Position numbers and translations under genes: made by a program | The notes under the pieces: model-generated | Databases searched by the model: none | Told to the model about the DNA's origin: nothing | Seen by the model: only the letters and a program-made list of their open reading frames with translations | Part shown: positions 22,629 to 33,395 of the stretch, one piece after another | Layout of the letters: every line of letters begins with the position of its first letter | Numbering within the stretch: the stretch's first letter is position 1 | From: Macrothele yani | Taxonomy: Eukaryota; Arthropoda; Arachnida; Araneae; Macrothelidae | Assembly (NCBI GenBank): GCA_039090855.1 | Contig: CM077025.1 | Span: 98,188,489 to 98,252,488 of the forward strand | Direction: 5' to 3' | DNA length: 64,000 bases

Positions 22629-23866
22629 CACGGAAGAGCAATTGAATCAGAGACAGCTGGCGTTATGCAAATGTGGCGCTGTGGGCGGCAATGTAAACGG
22701 AAACGACATGACGTATGCAGCGATCCGACAATATAAGGAGTGATGCGAAGGGAATCAGTAAGAGTCGGACGCAGTATAAGTAAGACGAAAGATCTAAGCG
22801 CATTTGATCGTGGGCAAATTGTCGGGGCCCGACGAATGGGTCACTCCATCTCGGAAGTCGTGCAGGCACTGTGAATTTCACGAGTCACTGTGTCACGGGT
22901 GCAGCGTGAGTACATCGAATCCGGGAAAACCATCCATGCAAGGGCCAACTGCCGTGGACAACACCGTGTGGATGAGCGGGGTCATCGTCTGCTAGCTCGC
23001 ATTGTAACAGCGGATAGACGGGCCACAGTGCAAGAAATTACTCGTCAATTTAACGCTGGTGCAGAAAAACGTGTAAGCAGCCACACCATCCAGAACCATC
23101 TTCTCGCTATGGGGTACAGAAGCCATCGTCCTACGAGGGTACCGCTACTGACCGCACATCACAGGGTGCAAAGATCAGCATGGGCGCAGAAACATCGCTC
23201 CTGGACCCTAGACATGTGGGAAAATGTTGCCTGGACTGATGAGTCGAGATTCACATTGTTACATGCGCATAGCAGGATACGAGTACGGCGCAAACCACAT
23301 GAAGCAATGGATCCTTCTTGTCAGCAGGGTACTCTTCAAGCTGGTGGGGGGTGGCATTCTCGTCTGGGGACTGTTTACGTGTACTAAAATGGCACCCCTG
23401 GTACCTGTGACATCGTCCTTCACAGGTCAACGTTACCGAGATATCCTGGACGATCATTTGCCCCCGTTTGTGGGTCTTCAACATCCCACTGGGGACCTCA
23501 TCCTGCACAAGACAATGCACCGTGCCATCGCTCCCGAATTGTATCTGAATGGTTGGATGAACACTCCACCGACGTGACCTCGCTTCTTTGGCCAGCTAGG
23601 TCACCTGACCTTAATCCCATCGAGCACATCTGGGATGCCATGGACAGAGATTTCGAGGCTCTGACATCTCCCCTCCCCCCCCCTTGCCCTCCATCAAATC
23701 TTCGTGTACTATGGGAGCTTGTTCAGGGATCGTGGATCCGTATGGCTTCCCAATGCTTCCGGTGTCTTGTCGAGTCCATGCCGAGACGAATCGCCGCCGT
23801 CATCAGAGCGAAAGGTGGTGATACACGCTACTAGACAGGTATCTCTAATTCAATCGCTCTTCAGTG
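22629..23866 (+). mobile_element. Tc1-type element, plus-strand copy
   Basis: Inverted ends read CACGGAAGAGCAATTGAATC (left) and CACTGAAGAGCGATTGAATT (right, reverse complement), each bordered by TA (22627-22628 and 23867-23868), the Tc1 target site. Length is 1,238 bp. The same family lies inverted at 24521-25738. Confidence 0.9.
22775..23834 (+). pseudogene. Tc1 transposase, plus-strand copy
   Basis: Homology starts at 22775, but the initiator aligned with ATG of the sister copy is ATA here. A nonsense codon at 22872 follows GRRMGHSIS-type HTH sequence. The next open part gives RRATVQEITRQFNAGAEKRVS, LLAMGYRSHRPTRVPLLT, WENVAWTDESRFTL (first Asp). A frameshift near 23340 leads to GGILVWGLF. 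The second-Asp segment reads ILHKTMHRAIAPE where QQDNAPCHRS is expected, so it is damaged. The third region WPARSPDLNPIEHIWDAM is good. It ends GGDTRY at 23834. Confidence 0.85.
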
Positions 23867-24520
23867 TATTTTACTGAACTACAGCCGAACATTATTTCAT
23901 CACGTTTTACATACGTAATAATATATCACCGCAATCTGCGTAAATTACTAAAACCTTATGCTAAATGTAATAACAGCCATTACAAAAATGCAGTTTAATG
24001 CTATGCATTTTTCATGTAGTAGAGAAATTTGACTTCCTCTCAACCTTATCAAGTGGGGGCAAGGATTGCTTGCTATTGCTTTAAAATGATGTATAACACG
24101 ATCGAGTGTTACCTGTAGCTATCCTAGACCAAAATTTACCAATATCCCTCACTAGCACACTTACTATTCAGCTTTTCTTTTTATCTTGAGGTTAGATTTT
24201 AACTTGCGCATGCTTGCTCAGATGGATTTTCGTAAGTACATCACATTTCATCCGTGTCATGGTCGGTTGTTGCGTATATCTAAATCTGAATAATATATGA
24301 TGATAATACATAATAAAAAATAAGTATTGTTTTTGAAAAACTAAACAGTCGAAATACATACTATTGCCGCTGCCACAGTTTAGTAAATATTTGCTCACAT
24401 ATCTTCTTTCATTGGTTTTACGGCAAAAACATTCATTAATCCACCTTCCTAAGTACCGCTTAATGTCAGGAATTAGTAAACCTTATTCTTTGTTGTTGTG
24501 ATTTAATTGCATTTAATGCA

Positions 24521-25738
24521 CACTGAAGAGCAATTAAATTAGAGATGCCTGTCTAGTAACGTGTAGCACCAACTTTCGCCCTGATGGCGGCGGCGATTCG
24601 TCTCGGCATGGACTCGACAAGACACCGAAAGCGTTGGGAAGCCATAGGGATCCACGCGTCTTGAACAAGCTCCCACAGTTCACGAAGATTTGATGGAGGG
24701 GGTCAGAACCTCGAACATCTCTCTCGATGGCATCCCAGATGTGCTCGATGGGATTCAGGTCAGGTGACCTAGCTGGCCAAGGAAGCGAGGTAATGTCGGT
24801 GGTGTTCATCCAACCATTCGGATACAATTCGGGAGCGATGGCACGGTGCATTGTCTTGTTGCAGGATGAAGTCCCCAGTGGGATGTTGAAGACGCATTAA
24901 CGGGAACAGATGGTCATCCAAGACATCCCGGTAACGTTGATCTGTAAGGGACGATGTCACACGTACGAGGGGTCCCATTTCAGTCCACCTAAGCAGTCCC
25001 CAGACGAGAATGCCACAACCACCAGCTTGAAGAGTACCCTGCTGGCAAGAAGGGTCCATCGCTTCATGTGGTTTGCGCCGTACTCGTATTCTACAATCCG
25101 CATGTACCAACGTGAATCTTGACTCATCAGTCCAGGCAACATTTTTCCATATGTCTAGGGTTCAGTGGCGATGTTCCCGTGCCCATGCTAATCTTTGCAC
25201 CCTGTGATGTGCGGTCAGCAGCGGTACCCTCGTGGGACGATGGCTTCTGTACCCCATAGCGAGGAGATGGTTCAGGATGGTGTGGCTGCTTACACTTTTT
25301 TGTGCACCAGCGTTAAATTGCCAAACGATTTCTTGCACTGTAGCCCATCTATCCGCTGTTGCAATTCGAGCTAGCCGACGATGACCTCGCTCATCCATAC
25401 GCTGCTGTCCACGGCACCTGGCCCTTGCAGGGATGGTTTTACTGGATTCGATGTACTGAGGGTGCACCCGTGACACAGTGGCTCGTGAAATTCCCAGTGC
25501 CTGCACGACTTCCGAGATGGAGTGACTCATTCGTCGGGCCCCGACAATTTCCCACGATCAAATGCGCTTAGATCCTTCGTCTTAGCCATACTGCGTCCGA
25601 CTCTTACTGATTCCCGTCGCATCACTCCTTATGTTGTCGGATCGCTACACACGTTGTGTCGTTTCCATTTACAGGGCCGCCCATAGCGCCACATTTGCAT
25701 AACGCCAGCTGTCTCTAATTCAATTGTTCTTCAGTGTA
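24521..25738 (-). mobile_element. Tc1-type element, minus-strand copy
   Basis: Inverted ends CACTGAAGAGCAATTAAATT (from about 24521) and CACTGAAGAACAATTGAATT (right, reverse complement) match those of the copy at 22629-23866. The right end directly abuts the deleted mariner copy 2 at TA, so one element inserted at the edge of the other. Between the two Tc1 copies (23,870-24,520) I see no gene. Confidence 0.9.
24553..25589 (-). pseudogene. Tc1 transposase, minus-strand copy
   Basis: The initiator ATG at 25589 (Met-Ala-Lys-Thr-Lys-Asp) is intact here. Later frames hold SISEVVQALGISRATVSRVH (HTH), RWATVQEIVWQFNAGA, LMSQDSRW where TDESRF is expected (first Asp region, frame-shifted and altered), ILVWGLLRWTEMGPL, ILQQDNAPCHRSRIVSEWLDEH (second Asp) and WPARSPDLNPIEHIWDAIERDV (third region). 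Frameshifts separate these at about 25160, 25010 and 24790. Not functional. Confidence 0.85.
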
Positions 25739-26693
25739 CACCCTGATTGATAAAGAAGTATACAGTTTCCAGATGCTGTAAAACAGTAACAGTTGAAGAC
25801 AAGGACCAGAACTGCGAACTGTTAGGTAGATGTACTCATAAAGTTTGTGTCCCGCTACTGAGGGAAGTGACGTAGGCGACAGCGCGCGTGTCACGTGACT
25901 AGTCAGTCAAAATTGCAGCGTCTGCAATGGAGAAGGCGTTTTGTGTTCTTGATTTGAGCAAAACGGAATCTGTAACTGTTGTGCAACTGCATTTTCGATC
26001 ACGATTCGGAAAAGAACCCCCCAACCAGAAAATCCATCTACGATTGGCATAAAAAATTTGAAACTACTGGCTGTTTGTGCAAATGTGTTCTGTGCTGTGT
26101 CCAAAAGAAAGTGCATGGCCCTTTCTTTTTTCACGAGAAAACTGTCACGGGAGGCTTTTTTCTGGATATGTTAAGTCTTTGGTTGATGCCAGAGTTGCAG
26201 GACGAGAGTGACAACTTTATTCTCCAATTGGATGGTGCACCACCGCACTGGTTAGGCGACGTGCGAGATTATCTGGATGAACATCTTCCTCACCGATGGA
26301 TTCGACGAGCCCCGGATTACAACATGCCACTGAACCAATGGCCACCCAGAAGTCCTGACTTAACATCTCGTGACTTTTTCCTGTCGGGGTACGTAAAGGA
26401 CAAGGTATTCGCCTCTCCCCTTCCTGTTGATCTAGCGGAGCTGAAAGAGCGTATCACAGCCACTATCACTGCACTTGATTCAGATATCTTACCTCGCGTT
26501 TGGGCGGGAATGGATTACCGCTTCGATATGTGTCGTGTGACTAAGAGTGCACACATGAAACATCTGTGACTGTTTCTAAAAAAACTTGAAACATTCCCCT
26601 ACAATTTTGTTATAGGTAACATAAAATATCTTACATTGTTGTTGTTTTATAATGCGTTGAAACTGTATACTTCCCTATGAAGCTCCCTGTATA
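25739..26693 (+). mobile_element. Internally deleted mariner, copy 2
   Basis: Inverted ends share AAGTATACAGTTTC at 25756-25769 and, inverted, at 26656-26675; the outer right end reads CTCCCTGTATA. It carries the same internal deletion as copy 1 at 12617-13556 but in the opposite orientation and closer to complete at its ends. Confidence 0.85.
25927..26569 (+). pseudogene. Shortened mariner transposase, copy 2
   Basis: Starts EKAFCVLDLSKTESVTVVQ at 25927. An additional C in a run at 26017-26022 shifts the frame relative to copy 1, after which PTRKSIYDWHKKFETTG continues to the end at 26569. The linker and first catalytic Asp are absent, as in copy 1, with the join at the same point (CLCKCVLCCVQKKV). 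Unlike copy 1, the third catalytic Asp is present (SRDFFLSGYVKD). Inactive. Confidence 0.85.
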
Positions 26694-27842
26694 ACGGATT
26701 GTAGCTCGGGTTCGTCGTGAGCGATGTGAATAAATGCAATATGTTATACGTAAACACATGTATACTTTCGAATCACTCGTTTTATTTCGCACCCACAAAG
26801 ATCTTGATATGCGAAAGTTACATAGCATAAATTACCTACCAAAAGTACCAGGATACTCTCGAGATTTTTCTTTTCTGGTTATTAATGACATATTGTAACT
26901 AACCATTCGTTTGGACAACAATAGCTAACAAATGTAAGAAATGGAATAAAATGTACGCTTTATCCCCTAACAGCTATGAAGCACTACAAAATCTGAAAAT
27001 GAAAAAATACGTCAAAGTATGAATCACATAAAACAAAACAAACACTTATCTAGTACGAACCATACATTAAACACTTTTAACGGTTACGAACACTACAAAT
27101 TAGAAGCGTACCTCTAAAGTGATAAATTACTAACGTACAAGTCGCAATTAGTACTGACCATTAGGGCAAAGGTTTCCGTAATTACGGAACTTCTGCCCTC
27201 CGAAATCACACAACACTGCCACAAAAGGAACACCAAACACACAAAATCAATACACAGATTCCTAGATGCCGAAGATCCCAGAAAACTTGACTCATTAATC
27301 ACCGACTTCATTCACGTCCAACCGATGAACATACACACAAAGAGAGAGCTAGACGGCACCAGATAAAAGAAATTGCAGAAGAAACTGAGAAAAACATTAT
27401 CCTTTAAAACAATCGACCCTAAAACTTAAAGGGATTTCAGCGAATACAATGCGCAGCAAATTTCAGCAATTGTTAAATATAAGGTTTAAAAGAAATACAG
27501 CGAAAATTGACGCATTTTTTGAACGTTTTTGAAAAGAAATTACAGAAAATAAAGGAAGTTCAAAGAATTGAAATTGGCAACAGCGTTTTAGATGAACACG
27601 AAAGAAACATCTGCTAAGAAAATGGGCACGTAAACAAGTTGTGGATAGGAGGTTATGATGTGAAAATCATGGAATTAGCATTTCTAAATGTGAAATTAAC
27701 AATATTAGTAACAATAGAGGAAAAAATTGTCAAGCATTGCTTTTAACAGGAAAAAGAACATCAAACGAATTTCCAAAGATGGTACATCGTTATGTCCACG
27801 TTATTTTATAAACAACGCATAGCAACTGAAAAATTGCTCTTC
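26694..27842. other. Unassigned AT-rich sequence
   Basis: About 1.15 kb without a convincing frame, RNA fold or known repeat. Short frames here have no recognisable domains. Confidence 0.5.
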
Positions 27843-27913
27843 CGACACCGCTGGGATCGAACCCCAGTTCTCTCGATAATAAGTCGAGTGCGTTCGCTTT
27901 ACGCTATGGTGCC
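27843..27913 (-). tRNA. tRNA-like sequence, anticodon UAU if functional
   Basis: On the minus strand a cloverleaf can be drawn: acceptor GGCACCA against CGGTGTC (one wobble, one mismatch), D stem GCGT/ACGC, anticodon stem CTCGA/TCGAG with loop CTTATTA, and T arm CTGGG-GTTCGAT-CCCAG. The D loop is only 7 bases and lacks the conserved GG. Position 37 is U rather than a purine. No intron is present, although tRNA-Ile(UAU) genes usually have one. It is therefore more likely a tRNA pseudogene or the head of a SINE than a working tRNA. Confidence 0.35.
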
Positions 27914-28065
27914 AACAATTCACAACGCCATGCGTGGTTTATCAGTCAGCATCTGACTACACAAATCCGTATTGGTGGGCTCAGCAACGCCATCTGGTAG
28001 CATTTAACAGAACAGGCTATTTAATTACAGCTGATAAATACGAAGAGCGATAGAAATTGTGAATA

Positions 28066-29471
28066 TACACTGCTGGCCACCGAAAATGCAATACCAAGAA
28101 GGAAGCATCCGCTTGGCCTGAAATCCGCAGCATGCGTCGCCCGCGAAAGGGCGTGCAAACTATTAGCATTGCAGGGCATATGGAAATCATGTGCGCCCGG
28201 CACGCAACAGAGAAGCACTATAAGAAGGGTACACAGAAGACGCGGTGTAAATAGCGGAAGTGTGTTGTGCTGCCGGACCTGTGCGTGGGAAGCTCGTCGC
28301 AGAATGTGGCAGTCATTCCAGCACGTTTCGGAGTTCGACAGAGGACGAATAGTGGTTTTGTCGCGACAGCGGTTTATCGAACCAAGACATCGGCGCCCGT
28401 GTGGGACGACATCCAGCCAGAGTGAGGCGAGTATGGATTCGGTGGGTGCACAAGGGACGGACGGACCGACGTGGACGATTGCCGCAGCAGCGGCACACCA
28501 CCGGACAAGAGGACCGGCATGTTGTGCGGCGGGCATTGACGGCTAGCACTGCCACATCACGAACGTTAGCGCAGGAATTAGGGTGTGTCGCGCAACAACC
28601 TGTGTCAGCACGTACCGTTCGACGTCGTCTGCAGGAGCGGGGACTTGTTGCACGGCGCCCATTACTCTGATTACCATTGACGCTACACCACCGGCGAGTG
28701 TGCCGGCAGTGGGCCGTTGAACGCCGTACCTGGACTACGGAATGGCACGACATTGTCTTCTACGACGAATCCCGCTTCTGCCTGTAACACCACGATGGTC
28801 GGATCCGCGTGTGGCGGTACCGCGGCGAGAGACTGTATGACGCCTGCATTATGCATCGCCATACCTGTCCGTCGCCTGGCGTTATGGTTTGGGTAGTAAT
28901 TGGATATGACACCCGCACTCCACTGGTACACATCGCCGGTACACTCAACAGCCACCGCTACATCACCGACATTTTGGAGCCCGTAGTCCTCCCTTACCTG
29001 CAGGACCTGCCAGTGGCCACGGTTCAACAGGACAATGCGCGCCCGCACGTGGCACACATCGTGCAACAATTCTTCACGGCCCACCAGGTGTCACTGCTGC
29101 CCTGGCCCGCCTGTTCTCCCGATATGTTGCCCATCGAACACGTCTGCTCGCTGATCGGCAACCAAGTGGCCCGGCAAGCACCACCCGCGGCTACGCCTGA
29201 TGAACTGTGGCAACGTGTGAAAGCAGCCTGGACCGAGATACCCCAAGCCCACATCCAAAGCCTCTTTCGTTCGATACCGCGGTGTGTAGCGGCCGTTATT
29301 GCCAGCCATGGGGGCCACACGAACTATTGATATCTGCATGTTCCGCAAGTCGTACGGGCCTATGTTAGCTCAATCGTTTCATCTTTGTGTCTGTTGTTAT
29401 GAGTCCAGTAAATCTGGCTTTTGCTAACTCGTGTCCTTCTTGGTGTTGCATTTTGGGTGGCCAGCAGTGTA
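28066..29471 (+). mobile_element. Tc1-like element with clear ends
   Basis: Ends CACTGCTGGCCACCGAAAAT and, inverted, CACTGCTGGCCACCCAAAAT are each bordered by TA. The inverted repeat extends about 40 bp (28064-28103 and 29434-29473). Length of about 1.4 kb is typical. It encodes one plus-strand transposase with frame damage. GC content is higher than the surroundings. Confidence 0.9.
28304..29330 (+). pseudogene. Tc1-like transposase
   Basis: Start Met-Trp-Gln at 28304 precedes EFDRGRIVVLSR (HTH region). After a frameshift the HTH and linker continue as RVRRVWIRWVHKGRTDRRGR, EDRHVVRRAL and ELGCVAQQPVSARTVRRRLQERGL. The first-Asp segment around 28755 reads VFYDESRFCL but lies in another frame with a stop. 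From 28809 the frame is open: VWRYRGERLYDACI, SPGVMVWVVIGY, VQQDNARPHVAHIVQQF (second Asp), LPWPACSPDMLPIEHVCSLIG (third region), ending HGGHTNY at 29330. It has at least two frameshifts and would be inactive. Confidence 0.85.
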
Positions 29472-29477
29472 TATGGA

Positions 29478-29710
29478 ACAAAATGTATTTTGAATTCGAC
29501 ATCATCTGCATTTACGCCCTCTAGCGGCGAAATTGTAGGTCGTAAAGAACGAAATGAAGGATCATCTTTCGCATATTTCAAGCTTCCCAATGCAAAAAGA
29601 ATTTTTCAAATCGGACTAATAGTTGCAGAGATAGAGTGTCTGCAGACGAACGGACAAACTGATAACGTAAGCACGATCTCTATTTTTTTTTACGAAAGAC
29701 GTGCCAAAAA
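29478..29710 (-). repeat. Dispersed repeat, shared with 49968-50206
   Basis: It matches the region just before the LTR element in inverted orientation through GCATTTACGCCC, TTCGCATATTTCAAGCTTCCC, ATTTTTCAAATC, GCAGAGATA and ACGTAAGCACGATCT (allowing differences). It is placed between the Tc1 at 28066 and the SINE at 29712. Non-coding. Confidence 0.8.
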
Positions 29711-29711
29711 T

Positions 29712-29940
29712 ACGGTGGCGCAGTGGTCTAAGCGATGACTTCTGACCATTCGTCAGAGATGGGTCCGGGTTCGAATCCCGTGAGGCACGGATGTTGTGTT
29801 TGTCTAACGGCGCTGGCTCCCTCCCTTCCCTGGAACCAGTGACCCTAAATTAGGGACGGGCGACTGCTTATATCCCACTGAAATACTTACGGTGATCGTT
29901 TAACCTCTAATCAAAAAAAAAAAAAAAAAGAAAAGAAAAG
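29712..29940 (+). mobile_element. tRNA-derived SINE
   Basis: Best-preserved head of the family: A box TGGCGCAGTGGTCTAAGCG and B box GGTTCGAATCCC spaced like a pol III internal promoter. Then come GAGGCACGGATGTTGTG, the CCAGTGACCCTAAATTAGGG body and an oligo-A tail (about 29914-29940). No clear target duplication is visible to me. Confidence 0.9.
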
Positions 29941-30249
29941 GGATCCTGGAACGAATGACTGCAATCAGGGAAAACCGATAACAGCTCCAACAGAATCGCT
30001 GTAGTTGTAGCTGATTGCTACAGGATAGTGTTATTCAATGCAATCGAATAAGCGTTTTTAAACACAGTTACCATTTCATATCATTGAATGTTCTTCTTCT
30101 TCTTTAAAGAAAAAGGACTCAACTGGAAACAATCTTCATTATGGAAATGTACAATATCAAGGTGACAGTACACCTGATTTAACGAATACAGTAGAATATT
30201 TAATTATTCATATTGCCCTACCATTAATATCGACCACCTGCATATCTAC

Positions 30250-32050
30250 AAACAATATTTACAAAAATTAAACAATATCTACAAACAGTATTTACAGAAA
30301 ATAAACGATATCTCCTAACTATATTTACAGAAAATTTAATATTGTGTGCTGAAGCTTTGGCCCTTATGAAGACCACTAGTCTTCGTGGAATACTCTCAAC
30401 CAGTTTTTTTATAAATGCCGTTCAATACTCCCACCCATTCGGACATCAAAGCAATGACTAGTTCAGCTTTGGTTGTTAGGCGATCTCTTCTTCCACTCCC
30501 TGACGATCTGGTTCGCTCCATAGAGTTCAAATCCGGATTTGAACCTCTATAGGATTTAAATCCGGACTTCACCGCCCATGTCCTCAAACCAATCTGTAAC
30601 AACGCCAGCGGTATGACATGATGCGTTGGCCCTAGAGATTCCTTGTAGGGTTCAGGTAAGGAGGTAAGCACTTTGGGCTGACCAGTCCAACTTTTTGCCG
30701 CCCATGTCCGCAAACCAATCTGTAACAACCCAAGCAGTACGACATGATGTGTTGGTCCTACAGATTCTTTATAGAGTTCAGGTAAGAAGGTAAGGTCTTT
30801 GAGCTGACCAGTCCAACTGTTTGCCGCCCACGTCCGCAAACCAGTCTGTAACAACCCAAGCAGTATGACGTGATGCGTTGGTCCTACAGATTCTTTATAG
30901 AGTTCAGGTAAGAAGATAAGGTCCTTGAGCTGGCCAGTCCAACTTTTCACCGCCCATGTCCTCAAACCAGTCTGTAACAACGCGAGCAGTACGACATGGC
31001 GTGTTGGTTCCAGAGATTCCTTATAAGGTTCAGGTAAGGAGGTAAGGACTTTGGGCTGGCCAGTCCAACCTTTCGACGCCTATGTCCTCAAACCAATCTG
31101 TAACAACGCGAGCAGTATGACATGATGCATTGGTGCCAGGGACTCTTCATAGGGTTCAAGCCAGGGCTCTGGGCGAGCAGTCCAACATTTCGACGCACAT
31201 GCCCTCAAATAAATCTGTAACAACCCGATCAGTATGCCATGGTGCATTGCCCTCCTGATAGAGTATAGCCCTTCTTCAACGTACTGACACATCGTTGGTA
31301 GTGCATAATTGTCTAGAAGACCTCAACGTTCCTAGTTTTGTCCAAAACGACTAACGGGCACAAACTTAACTGCGAAAAACAGATCCATACCGGCACGTTT
31401 CCTCCTCCAAACTTCATTGTAAGGACGATACAGTCCTGAAGGAGCTTTCTCTCTTCATTCGCCATACATAGGAATGAGCATTAGACTTATAGACTATGTA
31501 CCGTGACTCGGCAGTCCGAAGCAGCGTTTTCCATGGGTCTACAATCCTAGATCGATGTTCCTTTTACCACGCTGAGTGACGTGTGGCATTAGTCGAAACA
31601 ATCAGCGACTTGTGGATGGTGCTGAACTATAGTACTCCATGCTGTGCAGAGTTCTGCACCCTGACCTGGTGCTAACATCAGTTCCAATGGTCTAACATGG
31701 AGTTTACGTGATTTGACAAAATTTTTATTTACTTTCTGATTAGACGATCTTTTGCAGAACTCTCCGGTCACGTACTGTTACCTTCAGAGATTTACCAGGT
31801 CGTGTTTTGCCCGATTCAGCCCCATTCCGATTCCATTTGCATATCTCATCACCGATTATCAACCAATGGATCTTCAATGCCACTGAAATGTCATTTACGT
31901 TGTTAGTGATTACTTGTATGCCAGCTCAGTCCGCATTGGAAATCAGTTAACTGTGTCGATCAAGGCATCTTGCACTGCCACTCTGTTCCTGAACTCCCTC
32001 ATTTACACTGTCCTCTTATCAGTTACTCAAGGTGCTTTTGCTTCATTCTT
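30250..32050 (-). mobile_element. Tc1-like relic expanded by 126-bp repeats
   Basis: Read on the minus strand, the upstream end has an HTH remnant (KWNRNGAESGKTRPGKSLKV, RDRRVLQKIV) near 31750-31860. Then come LHSMEYYSSAP and a LYRPYNEVWRRKRAG segment (a damaged form of the VKFGGGGIMVWG region) near 31400-31640. The second-Asp region HTARVVTDWFEDMG follows and is multiplied as a tandem repeat. A tail TTKAELVIALMSEW at about 30430-30480 completes the Tc1 order. Stops and frameshifts are frequent. AT-rich 40-bp repeats (30240-30340) border it. Confidence 0.75.
30541..31290 (-). repeat. 126-bp tandem repeat derived from transposase
   Basis: CAATCTGTAACAAC or CAGTCTGTAACAAC recurs at about 30591, 30717, 30843, 30969, 31095 and 31212, four intervals of 126 bp and one of 117 bp. 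A long minus-strand frame through the array (LRTWAVKSWTGQ) is the wrong frame. In another frame each unit encodes TARVVTDWFADVGGKQLDW, part of the Tc1 catalytic domain. So the 42-codon protein repeat is a by-product, not a gene. Confidence 0.85.
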
Positions 32051-32255
32051 ACTTTAGTTTGCCTGTGATGGTACAGTGCGTCTTTTAATCTGGGAAAGCT
32101 TCCAGGTACTGTCCTCATTTTGTTATGATTTACCGAAGTCAGGTTCGTTTTCGGATTTGCTTACATTCTGGATAGCCCTAAGATGGGGGCTTCAAGTCAC
32201 CCAGTATTGCTCGGCCAACAGCGTCCGTATAAAACCCAACTGGTTGCACAGGAAA

Positions 32256-32398
32256 TCACGTAGCACCTGTTTTTCATAGCTTCGTATGTCTTTCCCAGGA
32301 CTGCTTGGTCCTGATGTTTGCAATCGTCACGTAGCACCTGTTTTTCACAAATTTGTATGTTTTTCCCAGGACTACTTGGTCCTGATGTTTGCGATCGT
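32256..32398 (+). repeat. 71-72-bp direct duplication
   Basis: TCACGTAGCACCTGTTTTTC begins two adjacent units that each end GATGTTTGC(A/G)ATCG. Non-coding. Confidence 0.9.
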
Positions 32399-32404
32399 AG
32401 TCGT

Positions 32405-32640
32405 ACCGTAAGACAAACACACCACCCAACTCTAGTTTTTGACTGTTCGTCCAAGTGCGCCCAGGTTCTTCTGGGCTTGCTCAGGCGAACAGTCAGAACC
32501 CAGAACTGTGTGGTGTGTTTCTCTAACCGCAGTATCTCTGTCCTTTCCCGGGAACAAATGGTTCCAAATTATAGCCGAGCGACTGCTTATACTCACTAGA
32601 GTTTCCCATGGTTATTGTTAAACCTTGAAACAAAAAACAA
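32405..32640 (+). mobile_element. SINE with foldback head
   Basis: The 3' half (AAATGGTTCCAAATTATAG, GAGCGACTGCTTATACTC, GTTATTGTTAAACCTTGAAA) is the tail of the tRNA-derived SINE. The upstream 32405-32525 is an imperfect palindrome of about 55-bp arms (GACTGTTCG...GCCCAG against CTGGGC...CGAACAGTC, flanked by CACACCAC and GTGGTGTG). The head has therefore been replaced by an inverted duplication. Confidence 0.65.
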
Positions 32641-33305
32641 AACGGAACTCATGATGTTTCCCTGACGTCGCAACTAACACTGTTCAGCTAGGAGGTCTGT
32701 TTACATACCGTGCTTTCTCCTCTTGCCAGTCTTTCTGATCTTTCTCGCCACATTGTGCACTTGCTTTTCACTGCAACAACGTCTTAACTATCACTTGCTG
32801 CTGTCACACCTTTACAAACTTATACACTGCAGCAAAAAAAGAATGTGTTCCCTGATGTCTTTACTCCAAATTCTCGTTTAGGTACTATCCATACGGTTTC
32901 GATCACCAATGCTTCTAAACAAGGTCAACAGAACATTTCCGGTCTACAGTGTGGACTGCTCTTCAGGACATTACCGTATGCCCTACTTCATGTGTATTAC
33001 GATGCATTCATTGAAGCGTATGGCAAACCTTTCCTTTCCTCCATATTCCGCACACGGAATATGATAACGTTGTGCTCTCACGTTCTTGATATTGTCAAAG
33101 CATTTCTCGACGAAAGGTGTTCTGGTTAACGACTTTTGTTTTCAAGAGTGACCTCTTCATTTACACCAAGTAAATGTTTATTTTGTGCATGTGCAACCTA
33201 AAAACCTGATGAGGTCATTTTAACGTTTGTACAACAATTTGGCAAAGTTTATGGTAATATTCGCAGCTGTCGATCGCCCCTACCGATCAAACATGCTCTG
33301 TTAAG

Positions 33306-33395
33306 CTACCCGGTGGCCCTGTGGTCCCATCTTCTGACAATTCGCCTGAAACGGGTCCAGGTTTTAATCCCAGTGAGGTATGGATGTTGTTCTAT
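33306..33395 (+). mobile_element. SINE head fragment
   Basis: A degraded A box (CCGGTGGCCCTGTGGTCCCA) and B box (GGTTTTAATCCCAGTGAGG) followed by TATGGATGTTGTTC match the first 90 bp of the SINE family. The body is missing. The sequences before it (32,641-33,305) and after it (33,396-33,970) show no gene. Confidence 0.7.

Noticed and set aside
28169..28536. GC-rich overlapping frames on both strands near 28.2-28.5 kb
   Set aside because: They are shadows of the Tc1-like transposase whose ends and motifs define the region.
30396..30980. A 194-residue minus-strand frame of 42-residue repeats as a novel repeat protein
   Set aside because: Another frame of the same DNA encodes the Tc1 catalytic segment in every unit, and the array sits between other Tc1 pieces in the right order.
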